Assembly: GCA_902611815.1 (NCBI GenBank)
Contig: CACMAZ010000006.1
Coordinates: forward strand, 1 to 63,399
Direction: 5' to 3'
Source: an uncultured Pelagibacteraceae bacterium
Lineage (GTDB): Bacteria > Pseudomonadota > Alphaproteobacteria > Pelagibacterales > Pelagibacteraceae
DNA length: 63,399 bases
In this document: piece by piece, positions 9,230-19,673 of the stretch
How positions within the stretch are numbered: position 1 is the stretch's first letter
How the letters are laid out: every line of letters starts with the position of its first letter
The notes under the pieces: generated by a model
What the model was told of the DNA's origin: nothing
Seen by the model: only the letters and a program-made list of their open reading frames with translations
Database searches by the model: none
Translations under genes and position numbers: made by a program

Positions 9230-10965
9230 TCTTTTTGTATCTGCTTATTGTAGAAATTTTTATATATTAATGAATTGTTTAATAGCTCAGTGTGATTTCC
9301 TTCAGCAACAACTTCTCCATTGTCTATAACATAAATTTTATTGGAGTTTAATACTGTTGACAATCTATGTGCTATAACAAGAGTTGTTTTTCCTTTTGTT
9401 AAAAAACTTAAAGCATCTTGAATCTTTTTTTCAGTTTCTGAGTCTAGAGAGGAAGTAGCTTCATCTAATAGTATAATCTTGCTATTTTTTAGAAACGCTC
9501 TTGCAATAGATAATCTTTGTTTTTCACCACCAGAAAGTCTAATACCGTTTTCTCCAATCATAGTATTGTATTTATTAGGAAGTGTGTTTATAAATTCATC
9601 GGAAAAGGAGAGTTTTGCTGCCTCTTTTATCTGGTCATCAGTTGCATTTAGATTTGCATATTTCATATTATTTAGAATTGTATCATCAAATAAAGTAGTT
9701 TCTTGACTCACCAAAGATACATTCTCTCTTAATGAAGATAGTCGTTTATTTTTAATTGATTGATTATCAATTTTAATATCCCCATCTGAACAATCATAAA
9801 AACGAGGTATTAAATTTAGTATAGTAGATTTACCAGCTCCACTATGTCCTACAAGTGAGGTCATTTCACCTCCGGATATACTCAAATTTATATTTTTTAA
9901 AATTGACCTAGAATTAGAATTATAATTAAAATTTACTTTTTCAAAAGTGATAGTGCCACTCAAAACTTTTAATTTGTCTAATTTCTCGTCTTCAAAAATA
10001 TTATGTTTTTGATCGATTATTGGAAGGATCCTTTTTGCTGCTGCCAATCCTTGATTTATTGTGAGATTTAATGTTGCAAGAGACCTAACAGGTTGATAGG
10101 CCAACATCATTGCTGCTAAAAATGAAAAAAAATTATTTATAGCTAACTCATCGCTCATAATTAAATTACCGGAGAAATAAATAAGAATTGCAATCATAAT
10201 TCCTGTCAAAAATTCCATAATTGGTGATGACCTTGCATAAATGATAGCTAACTTTTTTCCTCTATCTTTTAGCTGATCCAATGCATTATTTGCTCTTGAT
10301 GCTTCGTAAGTTTCTTTTTGAAAAACTTTTATTAATTTATGATTTCTAAAAATCTCCATAAGGTAGGAATTTAAAACTCCCGCCGTATCCATAGCTTGAG
10401 TTGTGACCTTACTTATTCTATTACCTAAAAATCTAGCAAAGTAGCTGGCAAGAGGTATCATTATAATCGCGATTAATGATAATTTCCAATTTTGATAAAA
10501 CATAACTCCTAATAATCCAATTAATGTGAGTGAATCCTTAAATAAATTTAATATTCCAACACTAACAAGACCAGTCATAAAATTAACATCATTTATTAAA
10601 TTTGTTATTATTTTACCGGAATGTTTTTTTTCAATTGTCTCAGTATCTGCTTGGATTAAATTTTTCATCATATCTACTTGTATGGCTTTCCTCACCTCTT
10701 CGCCGACACCTATCATTATTGCTTTGGCAAGATACAAAGAAGAACCTTTTGTAGCAAAAGCCATAATAATACCCAAAGGGATAATTAACATTAAGTTCTG
10801 ATTTTTTTGAATAAAAAGTTTTTCAACAGCTGGATCTAATAACCACGCAATTGCAGAAGTGCTTGCAGCTAATATTAATGAAAAAATTAACGCTAAAAAA
10901 ATTTGAGCTAAATATTTTTTTGTATACTCATTAAATAATCTTTTTAAAATTTGTAAATTAGTCAT
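9226..10965 (-). CDS. msbA: Lipid A export ATP-binding/permease protein MsbA-type
   Basis: ABC exporter half-transporter that probably flips lipid A-core across the inner membrane. The 579-residue protein has six membrane segments in residues 1-310, then the nucleotide-binding domain: Walker A GHSGAGKST, Q-loop VSLVSQET, signature LSGGEKQR, Walker B IILLDEATSSLD and switch AHRLST. The assignment to lipid A rests on context: it sits directly upstream of waaA, lpxK and lpxL, and overlaps ubiA by a single base. A general multidrug exporter would look similar on its own. Confidence 0.9.
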   Translation of the reverse strand: MTNLQILKRLFNEYTKKYLAQIFLALIFSLILAASTSAIAWLLDPAVEKLFIQKNQNLMLIIPLGIIMAFATKGSSLYLAKAIMIGVGEEVRKAIQVDMMKNLIQADTETIEKKHSGKIITNLINDVNFMTGLVSVGILNLFKDSLTLIGLLGVMFYQNWKLSLIAIIMIPLASYFARFLGNRISKVTTQAMDTAGVLNSYLMEIFRNHKLIKVFQKETYEASRANNALDQLKDRGKKLAIIYARSSPIMEFLTGIMIAILIYFSGNLIMSDELAINNFFSFLAAMMLAYQPVRSLATLNLTINQGLAAAKRILPIIDQKHNIFEDEKLDKLKVLSGTITFEKVNFNYNSNSRSILKNINLSISGGEMTSLVGHSGAGKSTILNLIPRFYDCSDGDIKIDNQSIKNKRLSSLRENVSLVSQETTLFDDTILNNMKYANLNATDDQIKEAAKLSFSDEFINTLPNKYNTMIGENGIRLSGGEKQRLSIARAFLKNSKIILLDEATSSLDSETEKKIQDALSFLTKGKTTLVIAHRLSTVLNSNKIYVIDNGEVVAEGNHTELLNNSLIYKNFYNKQIQKD

Positions 10966-11834
10966 TATAGATAAATTTTATTTGTTAATATATTCACAAA
11001 AACAATTAGACCTAAAAAATTATTAGCTTTAAATTTTTCCAAACATATTTTGGGATTTGAAATATCCAAATTCTTTGTCTGATAAAACAATAAGTGTACA
11101 GCAATGATCACTATACCTATATAATAGTAATAATTAAATTTCATCAAAAGTCCCGATATAATTTGCATAAAGATAAAAACTGAATAGCATATAAAAATTA
11201 GTAACTTAGGATTTTTTTTAAATTTAATTGATGTTGATTTCACTCCTATTATCTCATCGTCTTTAATGTCTTGAAACCCATATATTGTGTCGTAAGCTAA
11301 TGTCCAAAATATGGCTCCTATATAAAATATTATTGGAATATAACTAAATTCAGGTTTTATAGAAAACCAGGCCATTATAAGTCCATAATTAAAAGTAAAT
11401 CCCAAAAATAATTGAGGCCAGTAAGTATATCTTTTCATTAAAGGATAACTAAATGCAAAAGGCATAGATGCCAGACCTAACAAAATAGTAGTAAAATTAA
11501 ATTGGATTAAAATTAAAAAAGCAAAGGAACATAAAATTATTACGTAAATCATACTCAATTTTACAGATATTTTTCCTGAAGCGATTGGTCGTTGTTTAGT
11601 TCTTTCTACCAAAATATCGTACTTCCTGTCCAATATATCATTAACAATACATCCAGCAGACCTCATAAGAACTGAGCCTAAAAAAAAATAAATAAAATAA
11701 ATTACGTACTGTAAATTATTACTTGTGAAATCGTTTGCCAAAGTTAGGCCCCATAAGCATGGCCAAAACAACAGCATTATACCAATTGGTTTTTTCAATC
11801 TTATTAAATCAAGAAAAAGTATAAAATCTTTCAT
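10965..11834 (-). CDS. ubiA: 4-hydroxybenzoate polyprenyltransferase
   Basis: Membrane prenyltransferase that attaches the polyprenyl tail to 4-hydroxybenzoate in ubiquinone synthesis. The 289-residue protein has about eight membrane helices and both Asp-rich substrate motifs: CIVNDILDRKYD near residue 65 and YDTIYGFQDIKDD near residue 190, plus RTKQRPIASG. It heads the lipid A block, its stop overlapping the msbA ATG by one base. The 52-base gap upstream, shared with the divergent DUF2721 gene, contains two GATTC sites. Confidence 0.94.
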   Translation of the reverse strand: MKDFILFLDLIRLKKPIGIMLLFWPCLWGLTLANDFTSNNLQYVIYFIYFFLGSVLMRSAGCIVNDILDRKYDILVERTKQRPIASGKISVKLSMIYVIILCSFAFLILIQFNFTTILLGLASMPFAFSYPLMKRYTYWPQLFLGFTFNYGLIMAWFSIKPEFSYIPIIFYIGAIFWTLAYDTIYGFQDIKDDEIIGVKSTSIKFKKNPKLLIFICYSVFIFMQIISGLLMKFNYYYYIGIVIIAVHLLFYQTKNLDISNPKICLEKFKANNFLGLIVFVNILTNKIYL

Positions 11835-11863
11835 TATAATTTACTTGTAAATAACAAAGCATC

Positions 11864-11884
11864 GATTCATAATCAAACTGATTC
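11864..11884. promoter_or_regulatory. Pair of GANTC sites in the ubiA / DUF2721 divergent promoter region
   Basis: GATTC occurs at 11864-11868 and again at 11880-11884, inside a 52-base intergenic region and directly before the DUF2721 ATG at 11887. GANTC is the target of CcrM, which is encoded in this window (38058-39140). With base composition near 70% A+T a GANTC is expected about once in 360 bases, so two in 21 bases is more than chance would usually give, but not proof of regulation. Confidence 0.5.
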
Positions 11885-11886
11885 GT

Positions 11887-12294
11887 ATGGATATTGATTA
11901 CACAGTCACTGCTTTAATGTTTCCTGCAATTCCACTAATTATGGGTGTTTATAGCAACAGGTTTCACACTTTAAGTAATTTAATTAGAAAAATTCATGAC
12001 GAACATGTATTTGAAAAACACACCCCACCCGAGTGGAGAGATCAACTTATAAACCTAAATAACAGAATAAATGTTTTAAAATATACAATTATGTTTTCTG
12101 CGTTTGGATTTTTGTTCAATATGCTAACAGTCTTTGCGTTATACTTAGAAAAAATATTTGTAGCTAGGATAATTTTTGGTTCATGTTGTTTATCTATGAT
12201 GATATCGATTATTTTTTTTATAAGAGAAATTCAAATTTCAACCAAAGCCTTAAAGCTTCACATTTCTGATATGGACGTACAATTTAAGGAATAA
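11887..12294 (+). CDS. DUF2721-like small membrane protein
   Basis: A 135-residue protein that resembles the DUF2721 family: MFPAIPLIMGVYSNRFHTL at the N-terminus with a first hydrophobic segment, then NLIRKIHDEH, and two further membrane segments (YTIMFSAFGFLFNMLTVFAL and IIFGSCCLSMMISIIFFI). No function is known to me. It is a lone plus-strand gene between the divergent ubiA and the convergent quinone oxidoreductase, whose 3' end it overlaps by 11 bases. Two GATTC sites lie just upstream of the ATG. Confidence 0.75.
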   Translation: MDIDYTVTALMFPAIPLIMGVYSNRFHTLSNLIRKIHDEHVFEKHTPPEWRDQLINLNNRINVLKYTIMFSAFGFLFNMLTVFALYLEKIFVARIIFGSCCLSMMISIIFFIREIQISTKALKLHISDMDVQFKE

Positions 12295-13255
12295 TTATTG
12301 CTGGTCCTAATATTTTACGTCCCTCAAGATCTTTATGTGCTTGTATTGCATCTTTGAGGTTATATTTTTTAAATATATCAACTTTTACGTTCCCATTTTT
12401 TACCATTTGAAATAGTTTTTCAGATGCTTCGTCTAACTCTCCTCTAGTAGCAGTGTAATGGGCAATGCTTGGCCTAGTTAAATATAAACCTTTTGGAGCA
12501 ATTAATTTACCAACGTCGACAGGATCAAGTTTTCCGGATGCATTACCAAAAGAAACCATCATTCCCCTCATTTTTAAACAGCCTAAAGAATTTTCTAGCG
12601 TTACTTTTCCTACCCCATCATATACAACTGGCAAACCCTCATTATTAGTAATTTCCATAACCCTGTCTTTAAAATTTTCCTTCGAGTAATTTATTACTTC
12701 ATTACAACCGTATTTTTTGGCTAATTCTATTTTTTCATCAGATCCTACAGTTCCAATAACTTTGCATCCTAAACTTTTTGCCCACTGACAAAATATTTGA
12801 CCAACACCCCCTGCCGCAGCATGAAATAATATCGTTTGACCTTTTTTAACCTCATAGGTTTTGTGCAACAAATAAAAGGTTGTTAAACCTTTTGTCATTA
12901 AACATGCAACTATATTAAGATCAATACCTTCCGGAACTTTAACCAAATTTTTTGTTGGATATATTCTGTGAGAAGAGTAGGAGCCTAATGGCGCAGCAGC
13001 ATACGCAACTTTATCACCTTCTTTAAAATTTGAAACATCTGGTCCAACTTTTTCAATAATTCCTGCGCCCTCTAAACCAATTCCTGAAGGTAGTGGCACA
13101 GGGTATAAACCTGATCTATGGTAAGTATCTATAAAATTTAATCCTATTGCAGAGTGTTTAATTAGCACTTCACCACTCTTTGGATCTTCAAGTTTTAACT
13201 CTTTATATTCAAGAACTTCAGGGCCACCAGTTTTTGAAAAAGATACACTATGCAT
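12284..13255 (-). CDS. qor: NADPH:quinone oxidoreductase (zinc-free MDR family)
   Basis: Medium-chain dehydrogenase/reductase of the Qor type, expected to reduce quinones with NADPH. The 323-residue protein opens with FSKTGGPEVLEYKEL, has the Qor-type GLNFIDTYHRSGLY, the GroES-like fold, and the Rossmann motif HAAAGGVGQIFCQWAKSLG near residue 147. The catalytic zinc Cys/His pattern of alcohol dehydrogenases is absent, as expected for Qor. It is the last gene of a run HAD, CDGSH, DoxX, pirin, qor; its ATG overlaps the pirin stop by one base, pointing to a shared redox role. Confidence 0.92.
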   Translation of the reverse strand: MHSVSFSKTGGPEVLEYKELKLEDPKSGEVLIKHSAIGLNFIDTYHRSGLYPVPLPSGIGLEGAGIIEKVGPDVSNFKEGDKVAYAAAPLGSYSSHRIYPTKNLVKVPEGIDLNIVACLMTKGLTTFYLLHKTYEVKKGQTILFHAAAGGVGQIFCQWAKSLGCKVIGTVGSDEKIELAKKYGCNEVINYSKENFKDRVMEITNNEGLPVVYDGVGKVTLENSLGCLKMRGMMVSFGNASGKLDPVDVGKLIAPKGLYLTRPSIAHYTATRGELDEASEKLFQMVKNGNVKVDIFKKYNLKDAIQAHKDLEGRKILGPAIIIP

Positions 13256-14085
13256 TATTTAACAAATGTACCATTATGATAGTCATTAACAGCATCTAAA
13301 ATCTCTTTTTTAGTGTTCATCACAAATGGACCACCTCTTGCTATTTCTTCATTTAAGGGTTTTCCAGATATGAGTAGAAATTTAGAGTTTGAGGATGCTT
13401 TTACTTTTAAGTCTTTTCCATTTTCAAGTAGTATCAATGTACTATCTTTAACTTTATCGTGAATTTTGCTTCCAATTTTTATTTCTCCATTAATTAAATA
13501 TATAAAGGTATTGTGTGTTTCAGGAATATCAAAATTAATCTCTTTATCTTTTTTAAGCTCTACATCAAAATAAATAGGCTCTACATTATGACCTTTTACC
13601 GGACCTTCTGCTTTTTCAAATTTTCCAGCTATAGTTTTTACTTCTTTGTCTTGGTCTTTGTGGATACTCATTTTATCTGCTTTAATATAAATATATTCAG
13701 GCTTACTCATTTTTAATTTGGCCGGCATATTTATCCATAACTGAAATCCATGAAGTTTTCCTTCTTTCATGGCTGGCATTTCAGAGTGAATAATACCACT
13801 TCCAGTTTTCATCCATTGAACATCACCAGCTGTCATTTTTCCTTTACCACCAGTACTGTCCTCGTGCTCAAAATCCCCATTTAACATATATGTAACAGTT
13901 TCAATTCCTCTGTGTGGATGTGGGGGAAATCCCGCAACATAATCTTCACTATTTTCAGAACCAAATTCATCTAACATTAAGAATGGATCATAATAATTTG
14001 GCTCAACACCAATACTTCTTTTTAGCTTCACACCAGCACCATCTGATGCATTAGTTGGATTTATAATTTTGCTTATTTCAATCAT
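13255..14085 (-). CDS. Pirin family protein
   Basis: Bicupin protein; some members have quercetin 2,3-dioxygenase activity, others act as redox-sensing cofactors. The 276 residues include the metal-binding motif FPPHPHRGIETVTYML and the partner SGIIHSEMP, so all four expected ligands (two His, His, Glu) are present. I chose ATG 14085 (MIEISKIINPT), five codons-worth of sequence clear of the doxX stop; an upstream ATG at 14112 in frame would overlap doxX by 23 bases. It sits 4 bases after doxX and overlaps qor by one base, so it is probably translated with both. The substrate is unknown. Confidence 0.9.
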   Translation of the reverse strand: MIEISKIINPTNASDGAGVKLKRSIGVEPNYYDPFLMLDEFGSENSEDYVAGFPPHPHRGIETVTYMLNGDFEHEDSTGGKGKMTAGDVQWMKTGSGIIHSEMPAMKEGKLHGFQLWINMPAKLKMSKPEYIYIKADKMSIHKDQDKEVKTIAGKFEKAEGPVKGHNVEPIYFDVELKKDKEINFDIPETHNTFIYLINGEIKIGSKIHDKVKDSTLILLENGKDLKVKASSNSKFLLISGKPLNEEIARGGPFVMNTKKEILDAVNDYHNGTFVK

Positions 14086-14089
14086 AAGA

Positions 14090-14476
14090 TTAATTGTTTC
14101 CCTTAATAACAAAATACAAACTTATTAGAAAGAGAAATATTTGCTCACTAGTAAAAAGCTTTGTTGTAAAAAACCAATCCGGATGACCTATAGCAAACAC
14201 ATTGATCATTATAATTGTAATAGTAAAAGCACTTAATCTTGTAAGTAAATTTCCAATAGGACCTTTTATAAATCCACTTACAATTAATAGCATTCCAGAT
14301 CCAACCTCAGATATTGCAACAACAGATGACAAAATTGGTGATAAACCAAAGTACTCTATTAATCCAGCTGGTGGTAAAGGAAATTTAAAATATCCATGTA
14401 TAATAAATGCTACACCTAGACCCAGTCTTAAAAACCAAGGCGCAATAAAATTTAATTTACTAAATAAACTTTCCAT
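14090..14476 (-). CDS. DoxX family membrane protein
   Basis: A 128-residue protein with four hydrophobic segments and the DoxX family pattern: FLRLGLGVAFIIHGYFKF at the N-terminus, AISEVGSGMLLIVSGF in the middle and IMINVFAIGHPDWF. DoxX-like proteins are integral membrane proteins, some of them linked with quinone-coupled or thiol redox reactions; the biochemical role of this one is not known. It is 3 bases after the CDGSH gene and 4 bases before the pirin gene, in the middle of a five-gene redox run. Confidence 0.85.
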   Translation of the reverse strand: MESLFSKLNFIAPWFLRLGLGVAFIIHGYFKFPLPPAGLIEYFGLSPILSSVVAISEVGSGMLLIVSGFIKGPIGNLLTRLSAFTITIIMINVFAIGHPDWFFTTKLFTSEQIFLFLISLYFVIKGNN

Positions 14477-14479
14477 TAT

Positions 14480-14716
14480 TTATTTGTTATGAGACCCATC
14501 ACAAAATGGCTGATTTTTAGTTTGTTTACAAGCACAAAAAAATATTTTTTTTGTTACATCTGCTTTAAAAGCTATTGGTTTAAATTCTGTTTCTTTATGC
14601 GAGCCATCACACAGTGGTTGTTTTAAACTTTTTCCACAGCTACACCAAAAATAAGATTTTCCTTCTTCAACTTCTATAGCGATTGCGCTATCTCCTGCTC
14701 TAATAGGTTTGTTCAT
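14480..14716 (-). CDS. Double CDGSH iron-sulfur domain protein
   Basis: A 78-residue protein with two complete CDGSH motifs: CSCGKSLKQPLCDGSH and CACKQTKNQPFCDGSH. Each has the three Cys and one His that hold a redox-active 2Fe-2S cluster in the mitoNEET/Miner family, so a monomer should bind two clusters. There is no membrane anchor, so it is expected to be soluble. It lies 3 bases after the HAD gene and 3 bases before doxX. A role in electron or cluster transfer within this run is an inference from neighbours. Confidence 0.92.
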   Translation of the reverse strand: MNKPIRAGDSAIAIEVEEGKSYFWCSCGKSLKQPLCDGSHKETEFKPIAFKADVTKKIFFCACKQTKNQPFCDGSHNK

Positions 14717-14719
14717 TGT

Positions 14720-15382
14720 TTAAATTAGTTTCAATAATCCATTAAGATTATTTATTTCATTATGAGGAATATAATCCAATTTGTCAAAAATATTTTTATT
14801 TCTATTTACCCAAATAGAATTAAATCCAAAATTTCCTGCACCGGAGACATCCCAAGTGTTAGCACTTAAAAATACAACTTCATTTTTTTCAACTTTATAC
14901 TTTTTGATGGGCATATCATACACTTTTTCGTCTGGCTTATAAATTCCAACTTCTTCGATTGAAAATATATCATCAAACATTTTTTCTAGATTATTACTTT
15001 TTACCAACTCATCTAAGAGTTTGGGAGTACCATTAGAGAGTATTGAAATTTTATATTTCTTTTCTTTAAGATTTTTTAATACTTCTTTTACTTCTGGAAA
15101 AGTATTTAAAATTTTATAAAGATTTAACAACTCTGATCTCATATTAGGATCAATTTTAAATGCTAACAAAGATTTATCTAAACTGTCTTCTGTAACTTGC
15201 CAAAAATTTTTATGTCTTTTCATCAGACTTCTTAACCAAGTATACTCCAACTGAGTGGTTCTCCAATAATTAGCAAAGCTCTCCCATTTATCACCAATTT
15301 TTTCTTTACATTTTTTTGCTGCAGAATTTACGTCAAAAAGAGTACCATAAGCATCAAAAATTATTACCTTAATTTTTTTCAT
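14720..15382 (-). CDS. HAD hydrolase, haloacid dehalogenase type II
   Basis: The 220-residue protein matches the L-2-haloacid dehalogenase branch of the HAD superfamily. The nucleophile is in IIFDAYGTLFDVNSA (residues 8-22), motif 2 Ser is in ISILSNGTP, and the C-terminal acidic loop is in FLSANTWDVSGAGNFGF, a segment typical of type II dehalogenases, including Asn and Trp near the active site. True substrate cannot be told by eye. It is the first gene of the redox run on the minus strand, 20 bases from the divergent rsmE. Confidence 0.85.
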   Translation of the reverse strand: MKKIKVIIFDAYGTLFDVNSAAKKCKEKIGDKWESFANYWRTTQLEYTWLRSLMKRHKNFWQVTEDSLDKSLLAFKIDPNMRSELLNLYKILNTFPEVKEVLKNLKEKKYKISILSNGTPKLLDELVKSNNLEKMFDDIFSIEEVGIYKPDEKVYDMPIKKYKVEKNEVVFLSANTWDVSGAGNFGFNSIWVNRNKNIFDKLDYIPHNEINNLNGLLKLI

Positions 15383-15402
15383 AAAAAGTTTAGTATCATA
15401 CT

Positions 15403-16110
15403 ATGAACAATATTAGATTATTTTTCAAAGAAAGTTTATCTAATAATTTAACCGGTAAATTAAATAAAGATCAATCTCATTATTTGTTAAAAGTCATGAG
15501 AATTAAAAAAGGCGATAACTTTAATTTATTTAATGAAAATGGAGAATGGGTTGCTCGCTTTGAAAGTATCAAATCTGGATTTATAAATTTTAGACTTGGA
15601 AAACAAATAAGATCAAAAGAACATAAAAATGAATTATGGCTTGCTTTTTCTCCGATCAAATCAAACTTTTTTAACTTCATGATACAAAAATCTACAGAAT
15701 TAGGTGTAACAAATTTTATACCAATTATTTTTGATAGAACAATTGTTCGAAAAATAAATTTAGATAGGTTAAGAAAAATAGTTGTGGAAGCAAGTGAACA
15801 GTCCAATCGGATTAATATTCCTAGTATCGAAGAACCAACAACATTAAAAAAATTTCTTAATAAAAATCAAGAAAACATAAATTTAATTTTAACAGATTTA
15901 AATTCAAAAACTAAAAAACTAGATAAGGATAAATTATTATCAAAATCTAATTGTGTAATTATTGGCCCAGAGGGAGATTTCTCAGAATCCGAAAGAGGTG
16001 AAATAGGAAAATTTAAGTGTATTTATAAGTTGAGTTTAGGTGAGAATATATTGAGGGCTGAAACAGCAGCAATATCAGCATTATCTATAGTAGGTTATGA
16101 GTTAAATTGA
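15403..16110 (+). CDS. rsmE: 16S rRNA (uracil1498-N3)-methyltransferase
   Basis: SPOUT-class methyltransferase that modifies U1498 in 16S rRNA. The 235-residue protein has the N-terminal PUA-like part (HYLLKVMRIKKGDNFNLF), then the knotted SAM-binding C-terminal domain with IGPEGDFSESE and LGENILRAETA, both diagnostic of RsmE. Length is normal. It is transcribed away from the HAD gene across only 20 bases that contain the palindrome AGTATCATACT. ctaC follows after 59 bases. Confidence 0.95.
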   Translation: MNNIRLFFKESLSNNLTGKLNKDQSHYLLKVMRIKKGDNFNLFNENGEWVARFESIKSGFINFRLGKQIRSKEHKNELWLAFSPIKSNFFNFMIQKSTELGVTNFIPIIFDRTIVRKINLDRLRKIVVEASEQSNRINIPSIEEPTTLKKFLNKNQENINLILTDLNSKTKKLDKDKLLSKSNCVIIGPEGDFSESERGEIGKFKCIYKLSLGENILRAETAAISALSIVGYELN

Positions 16111-16169
16111 TAAATTGTCGCGAAATCTTAAGTGTAATTTCTATAAAATCACTTTATATAGTTTTAAAG

Positions 16170-18624
<2,455 letters not shown>

Positions 18625-18639
18625 TTTAAAAGTAATTAA

Positions 18640-19551
18640 ATGAACGCTCTAAACTCATTATTAAAAAGAAATCTACTTAGTGAGATCAAACTATTTAATG
18701 GTTTAATTGATCTTATGAAACCTAGGGTGATGTCCTTAGTAATTTTCACCTGTGCGGTAGGATTACTTACAGCACCAAATCAAATACCAATCTTTGATGC
18801 AATTATAAGCATAGGTTTTGTTACATTGGGTGCTGGAGCAGCTGGTGCTTTGAATATGTGGTATGAGGCGGATCTTGATAAATTAATGTCAAGAACCTGT
18901 TTAAGACCAATACCCACAGGAAAAGTAAACAAGTCACAAGCTTTAATTTTTGGATTAGCATTATCTTTAATTTCAATTTATGGATTATATTATTTTTCAA
19001 ATCTTTTATCGGCATTTATACTTTTTTTTACCATTTTCTTTTATGTTGTTGTTTATACAGTTTGGTTAAAAAGAAGAACGCCTCAAAATATAGTAATAGG
19101 TGGAGCTGCAGGCGCATTACCTCCAGTTATAGGCTGGACAATCGTAACAGGCAATTTATCATTAGAAGCAATTTCATTTTTTCTAATTATATTTTTCTGG
19201 ACACCCTCACATTTTTGGGCCCTTAGTCTCTACAAAGCGGAAGATTATAGATTAGCAAAAATACCAATGTTACCAGTTATAAGTGGAGTACAAAATACTA
19301 AAATAAATATACTTATTTATTCGCTAATTATGTTACCGGTATTGTATTTGCCATACCATATTGGTTTTGTGGGAAACTTTTTTGCAATATTTTGTTTACC
19401 TTTAACAATATATTATAACTATATCTGCTTTGATCTTTACAAAGACGAAAAACACAAATTTAATATTTTAAAAGCCAAAAAGGTTTTTAGTTATTCAATA
19501 ATCTATTTATTTGCAATTTTTGTATTATTTTTAGCTGATAATTTCGTATGA
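18640..19551 (+). CDS. ctaB: Protoheme IX farnesyltransferase (heme O synthase)
   Basis: UbiA-fold membrane prenyltransferase that farnesylates heme b to heme o, on the way to the heme a of the oxidase encoded alongside. The 303-residue protein has several membrane helices, the motif NMWYEADLDKLMSRTCLRP near residues 71-89 (Asp-rich substrate site) and WTPSHFWALSLYK. The stop overlaps the start of the next small gene (ATGA). Heme A synthase (ctaA) is not in this window. Confidence 0.96.
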   Translation: MNALNSLLKRNLLSEIKLFNGLIDLMKPRVMSLVIFTCAVGLLTAPNQIPIFDAIISIGFVTLGAGAAGALNMWYEADLDKLMSRTCLRPIPTGKVNKSQALIFGLALSLISIYGLYYFSNLLSAFILFFTIFFYVVVYTVWLKRRTPQNIVIGGAAGALPPVIGWTIVTGNLSLEAISFFLIIFFWTPSHFWALSLYKAEDYRLAKIPMLPVISGVQNTKINILIYSLIMLPVLYLPYHIGFVGNFFAIFCLPLTIYYNYICFDLYKDEKHKFNILKAKKVFSYSIIYLFAIFVLFLADNFV

Positions 19552-19673
19552 TGGAAATTGATAAAAAAGTAAAAAAGAAAAATCTTTTAACAGGAATTGG
19601 ACTTGTTGTTTTTATAATCTTATTGTTTATATTCACTTTATATAATGTTGGTGTATTTGAGAGAGTAATATGA
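19548..19673 (+). CDS. Small single-span membrane protein between ctaB and ctaG (CoxF-like)
   Basis: A 41-residue frame that is easily missed. It starts MMEIDKKVKKKNLLTGIGLV with a basic N-terminus, followed by one hydrophobic helix (VVFIILLFIFTLY) and a short tail NVGVFERVI. It begins inside the ctaB stop (ATGA) and ends inside the ctaG start (ATGA), so it is translationally coupled on both sides, good evidence that it is a real gene. Alphaproteobacterial oxidase operons commonly have a small membrane protein (CoxF-like) at this place; a role in oxidase assembly is an inference from position. The second Met (19551) may be the true start. Confidence 0.8.
   Translation: MMEIDKKVKKKNLLTGIGLVVFIILLFIFTLYNVGVFERVI

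Noticed and set aside
14202..14492. A plus-strand open frame of 96 codons opposite doxX.
   Set aside because: It is the mirror of a conserved membrane protein whose codons lack stops on the other strand; the product shows no recognisable domain and it has no separate promoter gap.
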